DNA from: Mansonella perstans
Taxonomy: Eukaryota; Nematoda; Chromadorea; Rhabditida; Onchocercidae
Reading direction: 5' to 3'
NCBI GenBank assembly: GCA_037074765.1
Contig: JBAMDO010000096.1
Coordinates: 1-64,000 of the forward strand
DNA length: 64,000 bases
How positions within the stretch are numbered: position 1 is the stretch's first letter; every line of letters begins with the position of its first letter. Positions 50,601 through 62,254 of the stretch are shown piece by piece. Below the pieces are notes generated by a model, which saw only the letters and a program-made list of their open reading frames with translations, searched no databases and was not told where the DNA came from. The position numbers and the translations under genes were made by a program.

Positions 50601-51613
50601 ATCTTTATTTCATTTAAAAAATTGTAAGCAGAACTCACTTTCATAATCTTGTCTTCCACCATCCCCTTCACATGTGAAAAAATTTTGATGATCCTGAGCT
50701 GACAAATTCATATCATAATATGTAAGTGGTTCTTTTCCTGTCATTTTTGTAAATCTTTGATATTCTGCGCCACGAAATAAAGCAGTTGGATTTCGCCAAA
50801 CTTTACACTCTAAAGCTTGTTGTATATTAAGGAAATCACAAGGGAGAGAAGAAAATGACACAATATGAAATATAATAACATAAAGCTCACTATATCAATA
50901 AAACCACCAACCTGGTACACTTCGACTGGCTGACTCAATACCGTCTTCATTGTCACTGCCATCTTCACTGCCGGTTCCATTTTCACTGGAGTTGCTGTAA
51001 ATTAATGCACAAATTACCGAATATTCAATGCCTTTAATGTAAAATAAAATGTGATGTGACAGACCTTTGATACTTTGCATACAGTTACCAACAACTATGC
51101 GTGTCTTTTGAGTTCATTATTACTTTTTGCACGATATTTCCTAATTCTCAGAGTAATTGCTTGTCAAATCCGTTTATTTAAACTCTAAAGGACCTGATTA
51201 CCAGTAAAAAGCGAGCTACAATCCAATGCTCAGAATATTCATCATCTGAACTAATTTGCAACTCTTCATTAATCTTCATTGTGCTTACTTTTTAAAATAC
51301 CACCACTCGAATATCAATATGATGCCAGACACCAAGCTTGATGTTCCCGTCAAAGCAACATAAAATTTGGGCGTTAAGTTATTGAAATACGTAGAAGCTG
51401 AAAACACATGGAATGTAATGGAATGGGAAATTAGGAAAACCAGTCGCGTAAGGAATGATACACCAGCAAAAAAAGTTCAATACCGCTTTCGAGGGATTCA
51501 GTGATATGAAGTGGGCCACGCAGAATATATACCAATGCGATGACCAACAAGAACCATAATGCCCAAAGATAAGTCCATGACCACGTCACCCATGACCGTA
51601 ATCGAGCTATCAT
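47621..51613 (-). CDS. ST7: ST7 (suppressor of tumorigenicity 7) homologue
   Basis: Conserved multi-pass membrane protein; its molecular role is not settled. Thirteen exons in phase give 540 codons (human about 585): 51484-51613, 51289-51397, 50912-50994, 50639-50815, 50316-50466, 49920-50002, 49652-49749, 49304-49418, 49060-49132, 48556-48809, 48349-48441, 48031-48146 and 47621-47761. Predicted membrane segments lie near residues 13-32 ([20 protein letters not shown]), 55-75 and 469-488. Very strong matches: [115 protein letters not shown] and [20 protein letters not shown]. The vertebrate stretch after the second membrane segment and another after EINE are shorter or absent. Start is the ATG at 51613. 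MON2 follows downstream on the same strand. Confidence 0.95.
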
Positions 51614-53377
51614 AGCAACAACACCCTCAACAAAGTTAGCATCTCTAGTTTTGCGGAATATGTTTTTGGGAGAAAAACATACTAGTAGTGGAAATCAATA
51701 GGAATGCAACGAAAAAAAAAAAGGAAACTTTTAAAAAAAGGAACCACTGAAATGTTAAATATGTATTTTTCCAATTTCGCGTAATGAATGCTATGCTACA
51801 TTGTTTGAGACTTTTCTATATGCGACAAAGTTCATTTATTTTTACGAGATTTAGACATTTAATATATTTTTGAGCTATGATGCAAACATTGGCTTAAACC
51901 GTTAATAATCTTAAAGAAATTTGATAATACGTTAGAAAAAAATATTGCATTTCATTGGGATTCAAAAGTAGCAAATGTGTATGTTTCCTAAATCCTTAAT
52001 AATAATTCTATAAAAGTATCCATCTGAACTTCAATCTAAAAAAAGTCTTTATTGTTTAAATAATTAATTCGCGACTACTGTATAAGCAACTTACCGTTTA
52101 CTACAGTTTATCCCGTGATGATGATATTGCTATATTATTTTGAATGCGACTAGACAGTTATCCCCCACTGATAAGGAAATTCAAACTGTTCCATCTAATC
52201 TATCTATTTCATAGTGGTAATTTTCGACTAAAACCAAAGTTGCAGTAATTCCCGAAATTTCTTCAAATTCCAAGTGTGCAATCTCCAACTACAGCACTTG
52301 GACGTATAACTGATTCTTGTCACACGTACAATCGTGGAATAACAAAGACAGAGAAGACAATCACTGCAACTAATGCCGTATACCAATGATTTATTCCGTC
52401 TATGTATTATCTCATTTCAAAAATCAAAACATTCGCAATTTAGGCACAAACCCGCCATGCATCATCTAAACACATGTGCTATTGAGTTGATTAGATTTGA
52501 TGATCAAATTCTCACGAGAATTTTATCAGTCTCTGTGATCCATTATTCTTATTGCACACTTATCTCTCTCATATTCTAGCATCGTTTCTCATTTCCCTTA
52601 TACATATTCTTTTTTAATTGTTAGCAGTTTCTGAAAGCCTCAGTAATTACTGCGTTCTTTTTCTCTTCCTTTGCTATTTGAAGCCAATTGGATTTTGTCG
52701 TTCTTTGACACATTCCGGTATTTTCTCGTTTCCGTTTTCTGTTGTATGTTATTGGTTGGTTCTAGGATAGATCAAATGAAGTGCTTCATATTTTCACATG
52801 CACTTTACATGTTTGTTATTAAAAGAATTTCAATTTCGACTCTCAATTCCACAAATTTCAGTTTAGTTTTATTAAAATTATAATAAAAAAAAAAACGGAA
52901 AAAAAACTTCCTGTTGGTCTCTACCAAATTATTGTTGCTGCACTTTTCGAACCAGTTTGTTGATTTGCATTGGATTAATTCGAAAAATTAAGATTTTTAA
53001 ATGTTTATGGTACTTCAGAACTCCAAATTACCTGCATATCATTTGCGCTCTCTTAAATGCTATATATAGCCAACGTTCCAGGCTATATTAGACTGCTAAA
53101 AGTGTTCAGAGTGTAAGTGGTTTGAAGTGCCAAGTACTGTGAAATATTTTTTTTTAAAAAAGTGGTATAGAAGAAAGAAAAAAAGACGACAAATAATAGA
53201 TCTGGTCATCTATTGGAATTGAATGATTTTACCAGTCCTAACACCAATCATCACAAATGATTCATATTGATTCGCAACGAATCGTTAATAATCATGCTTT
53301 GAAATATATGATAATAATTATTAAAACTAATTTATTGTTATGAATTCTTATCGAATCACCTAAGATCACAATATCAG

Positions 53378-53817
53378 CCAGAAATTTCAAAATCGCCAAT
53401 CTCTTAAAAGAATGGCATACCAAAAAATAAATGGATAACCAGGTACTGCCCAACACTTGGCGTTATCACCACCATATGCCGATATGACACGTAGTTACAT
53501 ACAAACATTTAAAAACTATACAAACTTTTACCGCATAGTCCCGCACAAACATTCAAAACACACGATCTATTAATTAAATGTACCCTACTGTCATTGCTCG
53601 AATCCATTCATTCCTTAATAAACCAATAGTGATTCCCATTATAAGCAGTTTATTGTTATGCTTAGCGAGATTACGATAATATCATGCATCAGGCAGTTAA
53701 AAGATTGTGTACAGCAAGTATGAATTGAAAAGATGCACAAACAAATGAAATCTTTGATATTTTCTAGAAATTATTTAATGCTTGAAATTTTATACCGAAA
53801 AATTAATAGGCACTTAA
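53378..53817 (+). repeat. Dispersed repeat copy 2 (segments A then B)
   Basis: Segment A (53378-53499, starting CCAGAAATTTCAAAATCGCC) followed by segment B (53559-53817). B is nearly identical to the reverse complement of 26310-26566 and A matches 26192-26307. The two copies lie in opposite orientation on either side of the ST7-MON2 pair. Confidence 0.9.
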
Positions 53818-53992
53818 AACTGTCGCTATCTTAAAATATATCACAATTTAACTAAAATGAGAAACAATGGAAATTTTCATCTCATATTGTCGAAAATTTC
53901 GTAGATATAAATCATATTATTTGAAATTACAAAGTAAAAAATTTAATTGATATTTTAGTTTTTAGATAAATTAACGCAATTCTCAAGCGATT

Positions 53993-54081
53993 ATAACAAT
54001 TAAAATTTAAAACAAATATCAATGGTAATATTGAGGATGTTAATTATATTTAAGTTCTAAATTTTTTCCTTTAAATATCAT
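53993..54081 (+). repeat. Repeat C, copy 1
   Basis: Contains ATATCAATGGTAATATTGA and AATTAAAATTTA; matches 62379-62467 in the same orientation over about 90 bases with scattered changes. Confidence 0.75.
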
Positions 54082-54090
54082 AGTATCGGA

Positions 54091-54235
54091 ATCATATGCT
54101 TTGAAATATATGGTGATAATTAAAGCTAATTTACTCCTATGAATTCTTATCGATTTACCTAAGATCACAGCATCACAATCAGAGATTTCAAAATGCTAAT
54201 CTCTTAAGAGAATGGCATGCCAAAAAATAAATGGA
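54091..54235 (+). repeat. Third, diverged copy of the repeat's A region
   Basis: Direct repeat of 53291-53440, about 800 bp downstream. Shared blocks include GCTTTGAAATATATG, GAATTCTTATCGA, ACCTAAGATCACA, AATCTCTTAA and CCAAAAAATAAATGGAT, with scattered substitutions and small gaps. Confidence 0.85.
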
Positions 54236-54934
54236 TTCCACTCTCAAAGACTCTCAAAGGCTGAGCAACAAATATACGTGATGAAATCTATTGAAATGCA
54301 ATTTTCAAATTGCTTTCAATGCATATTATTTTGCGACAATGAGATGCTGAAAATTTTTTTAAAGAACAATTAGCAACAATTTTTCGAATTACTAAAAACT
54401 AAAAAAGAAAATAATATCATAATTTTCAACATAAATAAGTGAAATAAAATTTTTGTTTTCTTACTTTGAAATAACATGCATTATTTTAAATTTTATTTTG
54501 CTTCTTTTATTTCAAATTTCACATCGCATTTTATTTCATCATTTTCATTAACCGTTAATCTTTTTTCGGAAAGAATATGTATTGCTGGATCTGACCTGTA
54601 GATTATAGCATATCATCATTATCATATGAATGCATTTATGCAGGAACGACCGATGTTTCCATTAGTTGTTCTAAGAAAACAAATTTACTTGAGCTAATTT
54701 AAAAAAGGTGGCAGTAAGGCAAAACAAATCAGGAGTAAAATAATTTACTTCTAACCTCTTTCAACAAGACTTGGCTCTTTTAATTATAGATATTAAAATA
54801 GAATAAAGTAGGGCTATATGAACATACATATATTTCAAAAATCTTTTAATATTTGTTACTTTCTTCTGTTAATATATACGATGTATTGTATTTTTTGTAT
54901 TCTATTGTGGCATAAATATACATCAGTAGTTTTT

Positions 54935-54969
<35 letters not shown>

Positions 54970-57135
54970 ATCATATATGGGAATTTTAATAGAATAAAAC
55001 ATATTTTCATTTATAAGTTTTGTTTTTTTTTCTTTTTTTTTAAACAGATTTCGAAAATTTTTTAAAGAAAACACTGAAGTTTTTAGTGCATAAGACTATC
55101 ATACCTCATTAAATTCCCCCAAAATAACAATGCGAAATATATCAATTTTTCCTTCTGCTGCAATATAAAATATAAAATGTTTTGTGTAAAAGCATTTTAA
55201 CCAATTTAAACTTTTTATCTTGCAAAATTTGCTTTATGTAATTTTAATCATAAACTAATCAAGCAACAATGTTTTTGAATGACAATTTTTGCCAATAAAT
55301 TTGTCATATGATAAATGATAAACTTGGCAAAAAACGATTCAAATTACATTTGTTTTCTGGATTATACGGCTCAGAATTTCAACAGTTTCAAATTTACTGA
55401 ATTTCTCGTAAGCTATCGATATAAAATTTCGCCAACGCAAAAGCATAGTCTGGCAAAAATGATTTTAGGAGGTATTTATCAGTTATTTGAAGAGCTGAAA
55501 TAAAATCGTGACAGTTATCATTTGCAATCAATTCCTGGTGGTAGATAATATGATTAATATTATCAGAAGCCGAATCCAATGATTATCAAACTAATCGATA
55601 AGCAAATACTCAAGGTTAGTGCACAAAGTACTTGATTAATTTCAATTAACTTTATAAGCTTTATAAGCAATTCATTTAATAATGCTTTTGATAATTTGTA
55701 GTTTTTTACTTTTTAGAATAGAATCTTATGAATTTATAACACTACCAATTCAAAGTATTTATTATTATTCAATTATGAAATTGATATAATTCATCAAATT
55801 TTTCAAAACAGAGTACCCTGCAAGTTAATTAGCGGAAAATTTCAATTTGGCAAATAACGATGATATGGTTTTGCTTGAGCTGCAATCACTGATTAACTGT
55901 AATTAATTTTTTCAATTTTCCAATTAATAATGAAGCATAACTATTATGCGGAAATGCTGAATGGTTCACTGTTTACTAGATCTTTATCACCGTTAGTTCT
56001 CTTTCAATAAAATTTTAAAAATTAAAATACCGACTTTATCTTTTCCATTTAGTTTTGAAATCATAATTCGTTCCCATTGAATAAACAGTATTTGGAAAAA
56101 AAAGAAATTAATTTCAAACTAATTAATTATGCTATTACGATTGCTTTTCAATTTATTGAATCAGCTTCCATGTTGTCATTTTCTGATGTAATTTATTGTT
56201 TTTTCTGTCTTATTTTTTAAAAAAATTTCTGATACAAATGGCATTTAAATGGATGGTTGCGAATGTTCAACTTTTCTGTTTATTTTTGTCAATAATTTTA
56301 TTTTTTTAAAAAAAAAAAGCAGAGAAAAGAATTTTTATTTTAATTTTTCATTTTTCTTGTGCTTGAATTAGTCGAAAAATTGACTAAATAACTAATAAAA
56401 TTAATTAATCAATTAAATAAACAATTAAAGTGAAGCAAAAAAAAATTTTATTTTCACTAACATAACAAACATACAATTATTTTTTTAGTTTTAATCTTTA
56501 ATTTAAAAAAATTATTCTCATCGGAGTATTTTATTATTGTTTTTAGCATTTGCTATTAACTGCCTTTTAATTATAATAGGCGTGCAAAAACAAATAAACA
56601 TCTGGTCATCTGGTCATCATGTAAATTAAACCAAAAAAAAAAATCTGTGGTAAAAAAATGAAATTTTTTTCTTGAAATTTTTCATTTGATGTCCTACAAA
56701 AAAAATCTTCAAATTATATTTTGAATAAAAATATTAGGCAAAAATTTTATGCGAAATTAAATGAAGAAATGATAAAATATATATTGTGTAAAAAAAAATC
56801 GATTATTTTCAAAAAAATATTTTTATAGAGAACATCAAATAGTAAAATGAAACACTTACTATAAGTATAAACAGTATTAGTGATGTTGAAAGAGCATTAC
56901 AAAGTTGAAGAATTTCAAATTTAATGTTGACAGGTAATTTGTGTTATTCTAGCAAATAAAAATTTAATATAAAACCAGTCAAGAGTTTGATTTGTGGCTT
57001 AAATCAATGGAATTTGATGATGATGATAGAAATTCAAAACTCGACTCAAACTTGCAACAATAGAATCGGTCAACAAGTCAAACTGCGGCAAACTTATTTT
57101 AATTAAAACTATTTTGTCATCACTGTTACGGTGTT

Positions 57136-57207
57136 ATGGTCTTAATGGATGTTTTACAATTAAAATTTCCAGTAATTGTTTCGATTACAATGATTGTCAT
57201 AAATAAT
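57136..57207 (+). CDS. Signal-peptide exon of the Cys/Gln-rich gene
   Basis: Twenty-four codons from ATG GTC to AAT AAT, then GTAAGC. There is a second in-frame ATG at 57145. The hydrophobic core FPVIVSITMIVI is followed by Asn-Asn at the junction, and the next exon begins Ala-Glu. Without this exon the main open frame would start inside a Cys-rich domain with no secretion signal and would have a TAG just upstream. Confidence 0.7.
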
Positions 57208-59485
57208 GTAAGCTTATTGTATTATTTTCATATCATTAAAGTAAAAATGAAATAATTTTATTAACACCCTGATTTGAGTAACTTTGTAATAATTTAATTT
57301 TATCCCACAAATTATACCAAATTAATTGAAGGTATAGGCTGAACATGTAACACGTATGCAACGTCAAACATGTGGATGTAATCATTTGGAACAACTGCAA
57401 CCATGGATTGGTGAATTATGCATTTGCATTCCAAAATCATTAACATTTTCCATGTCATGTTTATGTCCACAAGCGCAGCAACAATTACAGCAATCAAAAT
57501 ATTGCGGATGCAATTCGCATGAACTTCTCGAGCAACAATGTCGAACAGGTTGCCGACAGTCTTGCAACATGCAGTGCAACCCATATATGCCACAAATGCA
57601 TTGTGACGATGCATGCCTTGATGCATGCATGCAATCATGCAATCCAGAGCAACAGCAACACCAACAAATTGGCAGTGTACCTGATTGGAATCCGTATGTA
57701 TACTCACTGCAGAAATCATATCCCAATGCATATCAACAATTACTGCCGATTATGGAACAATGTATCATTTGCATAATTGGTTGTGAGCAGATTTGCAGGA
57801 TTCAACGACCTTTTTCTGACGGCAATCGATTGCAGTGCGGATGCACACAACAATGCCAGCAAAGCTGTTCATCTGGCATGCAACCGCAATTATTTTCTGT
57901 CGTACAACAACAACAACAACAAAAACAAGAATGTATACCTCATTGTCAACAGAATTGTCAACAGTTTTGCAATCAACAAATGAATGACAATCAACAATGT
58001 CAACCACAGTGCAAACAACAGTGTATTAGTCACTGCATCATGTTATCGGATTCACAATCTATCTTCCAGATAAATGCATTCAACTACCCAAACTTATATT
58101 CATACCCATCATTTTCACCATATCGTAGCCAATCACAAAACTGTTTTCTGAATTGTATGGATAGTTGTAAGCAATCCTGTGGGCAACAAATTATCGGTTG
58201 CTCTAATCCATGTATTCAAAATTGTCAACAGTTTTGTCATCATCATCATCAACAACAACCGATACCCGTTGTTCAGCAACAACCGATGCCCGTTGTTCAA
58301 CAACCTAAGCAACCGCAGGTTTGAATTTTTCGTTTTCTCTCTCTCTTTTTTTAAAACATGCATTCAAGAGAACTTAATCCGAGCAAAAAGTAAATGAGAA
58401 AAGTTATATTTTAATTGAATTAAACACTTATATCTGATGTAGACAGAGCATATTGTTCACATAAGTTTAAATATTTCGTAAAGTAAACGGTTTAAAAGAA
58501 AGTTCAATTTTAAAATAAATTAAGCTAGGAATTACTTTAAAGTATTCAGACAGATTCATTTATAAAATGTGCACGCAAATTGATCAAATAATTTATAAAA
58601 ATATATTATTCATAAAATCAAAAATTTTTGAAAAAATAAATTTGTATTAATATAGTTACTAATATTTAATCTTTTCATAAATTTTCCCAGGTGATACCAT
58701 CGTCGACCATGACATCAGGAATTACATATAAAGGATCCTATTAAAAAAATTTTTAAAAAAAAGTGAAAAGTATTTGCATATAGCTCAGTACTACTTCTTT
58801 CAGACTGCTGATGGATTGATCAGTTAATATTATGGGACTTCTTTTTTCCATCCAATATTTACCAAGAAATGATGTTTAATGATTGTTGAAATTTGTGCTG
58901 TTGGCTTAATATTATAAAACTCTATTCAACAATTATCATTATAGTCCAAGAAAAATTTCAATGATCATTGTAATCAATTTCAATAATCAATTTTTTTTGA
59001 CGGTTTTTCCGATAATGAATCAATATTTGTACATCAGAATTAAAATTAGTAACTAAATGAAATTAGTAATTCAAACTTTTGTAGTTCAATAAGATTTACT
59101 GAACCAATAGTAGTTCAATTCATCTCAGTAATTTTGGATTAATTTTTTAATCAACAGTTTTTTTGTTTTTTTGCATTTTGTTTCATTTTATTTTCAGGTA
59201 ATTCGAGTAGATCTACATGGTGCAGTGCTTGAATCAGCACAATGTATACCACAATGTCAGCAAACGTGCTTACAGCAATGTAGCATAAACCTCCTCAAAG
59301 CACAATGTCATCCAGCATGTCAAACGATTTGCCAACAAAATTGTGGTCAACGTCAATTGCTGTCACCATCATTGTCACAACAACAGCAGTTTACACAATG
59401 TCAACAAACACCTATGATTCATTGTTATTGTACAAATGGCAATACACCATGTCATGATGGATCACAGTGTTGCAAAAGCCACTAA
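57136..59485 (+). CDS. Secreted Cys/Gln-rich C-x3-C-x3-C repeat protein (ABU/PQN-like)
   Basis: Three-exon model 57136-57207, 57338-58318 and 59198-59485, all joined in phase 0, 446 codons. Exon 1 encodes a signal peptide (VLQLKFPVIVSITMIVINN) ending at donor GTAAGC; exon 2 opens after GGTATAG. The mature protein is dominated by Gln and Cys with many C-x3-C-x3-C units: CIPHCQQNCQQFC, CQPQCKQQCISHC, CFLNCMDSCKQSC, CSNPCIQNCQQFC, CIPQCQQTCLQQC, CHPACQTICQQNC. This pattern is the nematode 'C_tripleX' cysteine-rich repeat, and the composition resembles ABU/PQN proteins, which in C. elegans are extracellular and linked to pharyngeal cuticle. It also has a CHHHH stretch and a QQQPxPVV duplication near the end of exon 2. 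A polyadenylation-like ATTAAA is at 59497. A matrix or cuticle role is inference. Confidence 0.85.
58691..58744 (+). CDS. Alternative short last exon of the Cys/Gln-rich gene
   Basis: An acceptor TTTTCCCAG is followed in phase 0 by VIPSSTMTSGITYKGSY and TAA. The long last exon at 59198 also starts in phase 0 with Val-Ile. The short exon has no GT donor before its stop, so the two would be mutually exclusive ends. Using this one gives a 368-residue protein without the final Cys repeats. Confidence 0.5.
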   Translation: MIPSSTMTSGITYKGSY

Positions 59486-60267
59486 TTTTTTGTTTCATTA
59501 AATTTTTTTTTTTCATATAAACTTTATTTGCCTTAATTGATTGATTGACAGTTAGTTGATTAGGCATGCGAAGGTGTTTTTTTTTCTTCTTATTTTTAAT
59601 TTTTTTCCCCAAACTTTTGTTAACAATTTTCTGAAAACTATTCCGATAGTATATAAGCATTTAGTGCGAAAACAATATGGTATGTAGCAATTGTTCGTTT
59701 TACAATTTAATGAAACGATTTATTAAATTTTTTTTTTTCACTAGCAGAGAATGAACCGTATAAAACTGGATTTCCAATTTTGTAAACTGAAATTTGATTT
59801 CCAATTTTGTAAAGTGAAAAGTGTAGTGAAATTTGATGAGGAAAAAAGCTAAAAAAGCGATGATTTATCTTTCTAACTTGAAGTGTTTAAGTAAAAAATA
59901 AATTAGTTGTTGATTAAAATTGTCAAAGAATTGGTAATTTCATAGTGATTATTTTTGTAACTGTTAAATGAAAAAATTTAAATTTTACACCAAGCATTTG
60001 TACTCATTCATTCCTTAAATCGCTATCTAATTTTAATATGCATTTTGCAATTTTGATAGAAGTTCACTTTCAATAAAACGGAGAGAGGAAATATGCCAAC
60101 AATGATCAATAAGCTTAATCATCTGGAAAAACGGCAAACGGCGTGCTGTTCCATGAAGTCAGCTACCGTTTTTCAATAATTTAATCTTATTTTTTAACTG
60201 CAATAAAATTTTAAAAGAGGGATATTGCGTTGTTTTTGCAACAGCTAATTCATCACTTTTTCTTCCT

Positions 60268-60309
60268 TTCTCTCTCCCTCTCTCTCTCTTTCTCTCTCTC
60301 TATCACTCT
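60268..60309. repeat. CT-rich microsatellite
   Basis: Long polypyrimidine run of CTCTCT with TTT/CCC interruptions. Confidence 0.85.
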
Positions 60310-60484
60310 TCTTGATACCAATCAAATTGTGATACAAAATGATTTGTTTGGATTGTGACACAATTTCGATTCATGTAATTAAACTAATTAACATGACGAA
60401 GCCGAATATTAGCTATGGGACTGATATCAGTTTTAGAAAATGCTAACAGTTTTGAATATCAGTTATAATCTAACTTGCTAACAC

Positions 60485-60670
60485 TGTCGGCGAGTTGAAA
60501 AAATTTATAGTGTGTTAAAGCAATTTCCTAGATAAATTACATTACACATAAAAACTCATACCCCAAAGTGATAAATAGATCATCTAACTATCCAATGTAC
60601 AAATCTTAGCTATAACCATAGGAAAGCTGTGCATCTGGCAAAATAATTTGCATGAAATTTCCTCTTTATC

Positions 60671-60704
<34 letters not shown>

Positions 60705-61655
60705 GAAACTTATGTGTAAATCTCTCTTATAAAAATATTATCAGTTTATGAACATCTGATATGCAGCTATTATCATACTGTGAGATAAATTTACCTATCT
60801 GCAATATATGGACGCATTCTCTTGACATTCTTAATTCTTATTTTAACTTTGGAACGAACGCTATCTTCGTCTCCTCGTCTAACTGTACTTTAAATCTTCT
60901 GCATCTCGAAGTTACAAGTTATCGCTCCGTTTTTTTTATTTGCGGTGTTAGCATTAAACTAACGATAACATAATTTATATCTAATTCAACGTGTTTTTCT
61001 TTATACTAAATTTAACTTATTCAGCCTAATCTTTAATTTAATTACTACCTTTCGCAACAAAAATTATGCGCCTCAGACCCTTATTCTGACTGTCCAGATT
61101 TGAGTTTCGTGTCAGGCTCTAAAAGTTTTTGTCATAAGAGATTGGAATTAAATTTAGTAAGAAAAAGGTAACTTACATTGAATCAGATATAAACTGCATG
61201 ACAAATTGTATTGTTGTTAGTTTATTTTAATAAAATGAAATAGTGTGGTAACTTTGAGATGCAGAAGATTTAAAGCACAGTAATTCGAAGAGACGAAGAT
61301 AACATCGGTTCAAAATTAGGATAAGAATTGAGAATGTCGGTGAATGCGTCTTAGGACTTTTATGTTGCGGATAGGTAGGTTTGACTTACAAAATAATAGC
61401 TACATATTAGATGTTTAGAACTGATAGTATTTTCATAGCTGCAAGAGAGATTTACATATAAGATTGATTTTTTTTTTTCGCTTTTTCCGTTATTGCAGCT
61501 AAGATTTGTGCATAAGATAAAGCCTTTACAAATTAGTTAAAAGATTTGGAGACTGAGAGACCGATGGATCACTTTCATGTAATGTGACATGTTGTTTATC
61601 TAGGAAGTTACTCTAAAATATTATAAATTGCTTCGATTTTCCGACAAGCACATTG
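60485..61655. repeat. Long imperfect inverted repeat (arms about 450 bp)
   Basis: The left arm (about 60485-60965) and right arm (about 61240-61655) pair as reverse complements with substitutions and small gaps, around a loop of about 270 bp. Matching blocks include TTTAAATCTTCTGCATCTC (60889-60908) with GAGATGCAGAAGATTTAAA (about 61257-61275), plus shared blocks for ATCTTCGTCTC, ACATTCT-AATTCTTAT, GTAAATCTCTCTT, AAATCTTAGCT and TTCCTAGATAAA. The left arm contains a run of about 32 A near 60670-60701. No transposase is present. It could be a fold-back element or a non-autonomous DNA element with long terminal repeats. Confidence 0.85.
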
Positions 61656-62254
61656 ATTTGGATTCTATCATTTTAAATTTTAAAAAAGTATGCCGTGTTA
61701 TTTTTTGGCATATAAACATTCAAATTTACATCAAAATTAATTAATTTCAAAACTTTTTAATTAATAATTTAAAAAAAAATTGCAACACTTTTGCCACCTT
61801 GCTAATTTCGACTCCTTTTTTTCTTTTTGTTCTTGTTTTGATATTTTTTAGCAATATTTATTCAATAAAAAAAATGGAAAAAAATTTTTTTTTTATCCTA
61901 ACATTTATTGTGTATTTGCAAATTTTTTTTTTCAAACATTACATTCAATTCACAAAATTTAAGAAATTATAGCGAATAATTCATACAATCACTTCGATAT
62001 TGCTTAATTCTTTATTACCATTTTCAGTTTTAGGAATTAGTGAATGAAGAATAGTGATGATTGGATAATTAGTGATAATTTGACAAGTAGTAGCATCTTA
62101 AGAATTAGTCTAATTAATGAGACAGTTAATGACAGTTATTATTATTTTGCATATGCAATTGTGGATTTTTAAGTTATGATTAAAACGTCACGTTATAGCA
62201 GCAACAAATTTCTTTTTAAAGATGCATAAGTTTAAATTTAAAAAAAATAAGTGG

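Larger units (their letters stand above)
51614..57135. other. Gap between ST7 and the Cys/Gln-rich gene
   Basis: Upstream region of ST7 (minus) and of the plus-strand secreted-protein gene. It holds the second copy of the dispersed repeat (53.29-54.24 kb) and T runs such as 54938-54962. Opposing open frames of about 60 codons overlap at 55315-55579 on both strands; neither has flanking exons I can support. No other gene seen. Confidence 0.55.
59486..62254. other. Gap between the Cys/Gln-rich gene and the Glu-rich gene
   Basis: The two genes converge here. Besides the long inverted repeat and the CT tract, I see only AT-rich sequence and 3' flanks, with no further coding evidence. Confidence 0.55.

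Noticed and set aside
51190..51288. Coding-like stretch in ST7 intron 2 ([18 protein letters not shown])
   Set aside because: It follows an in-frame stop if read through, and no acceptor joins it in phase; ST7 exons 2 and 3 join directly in frame.
57312..57731. Cys/His-rich minus-strand frames over the Cys/Gln gene
   Set aside because: Antisense shadow: TGC/GCA codons read as Cys or Ala on the other strand. The plus strand has signal peptide and splice signals.
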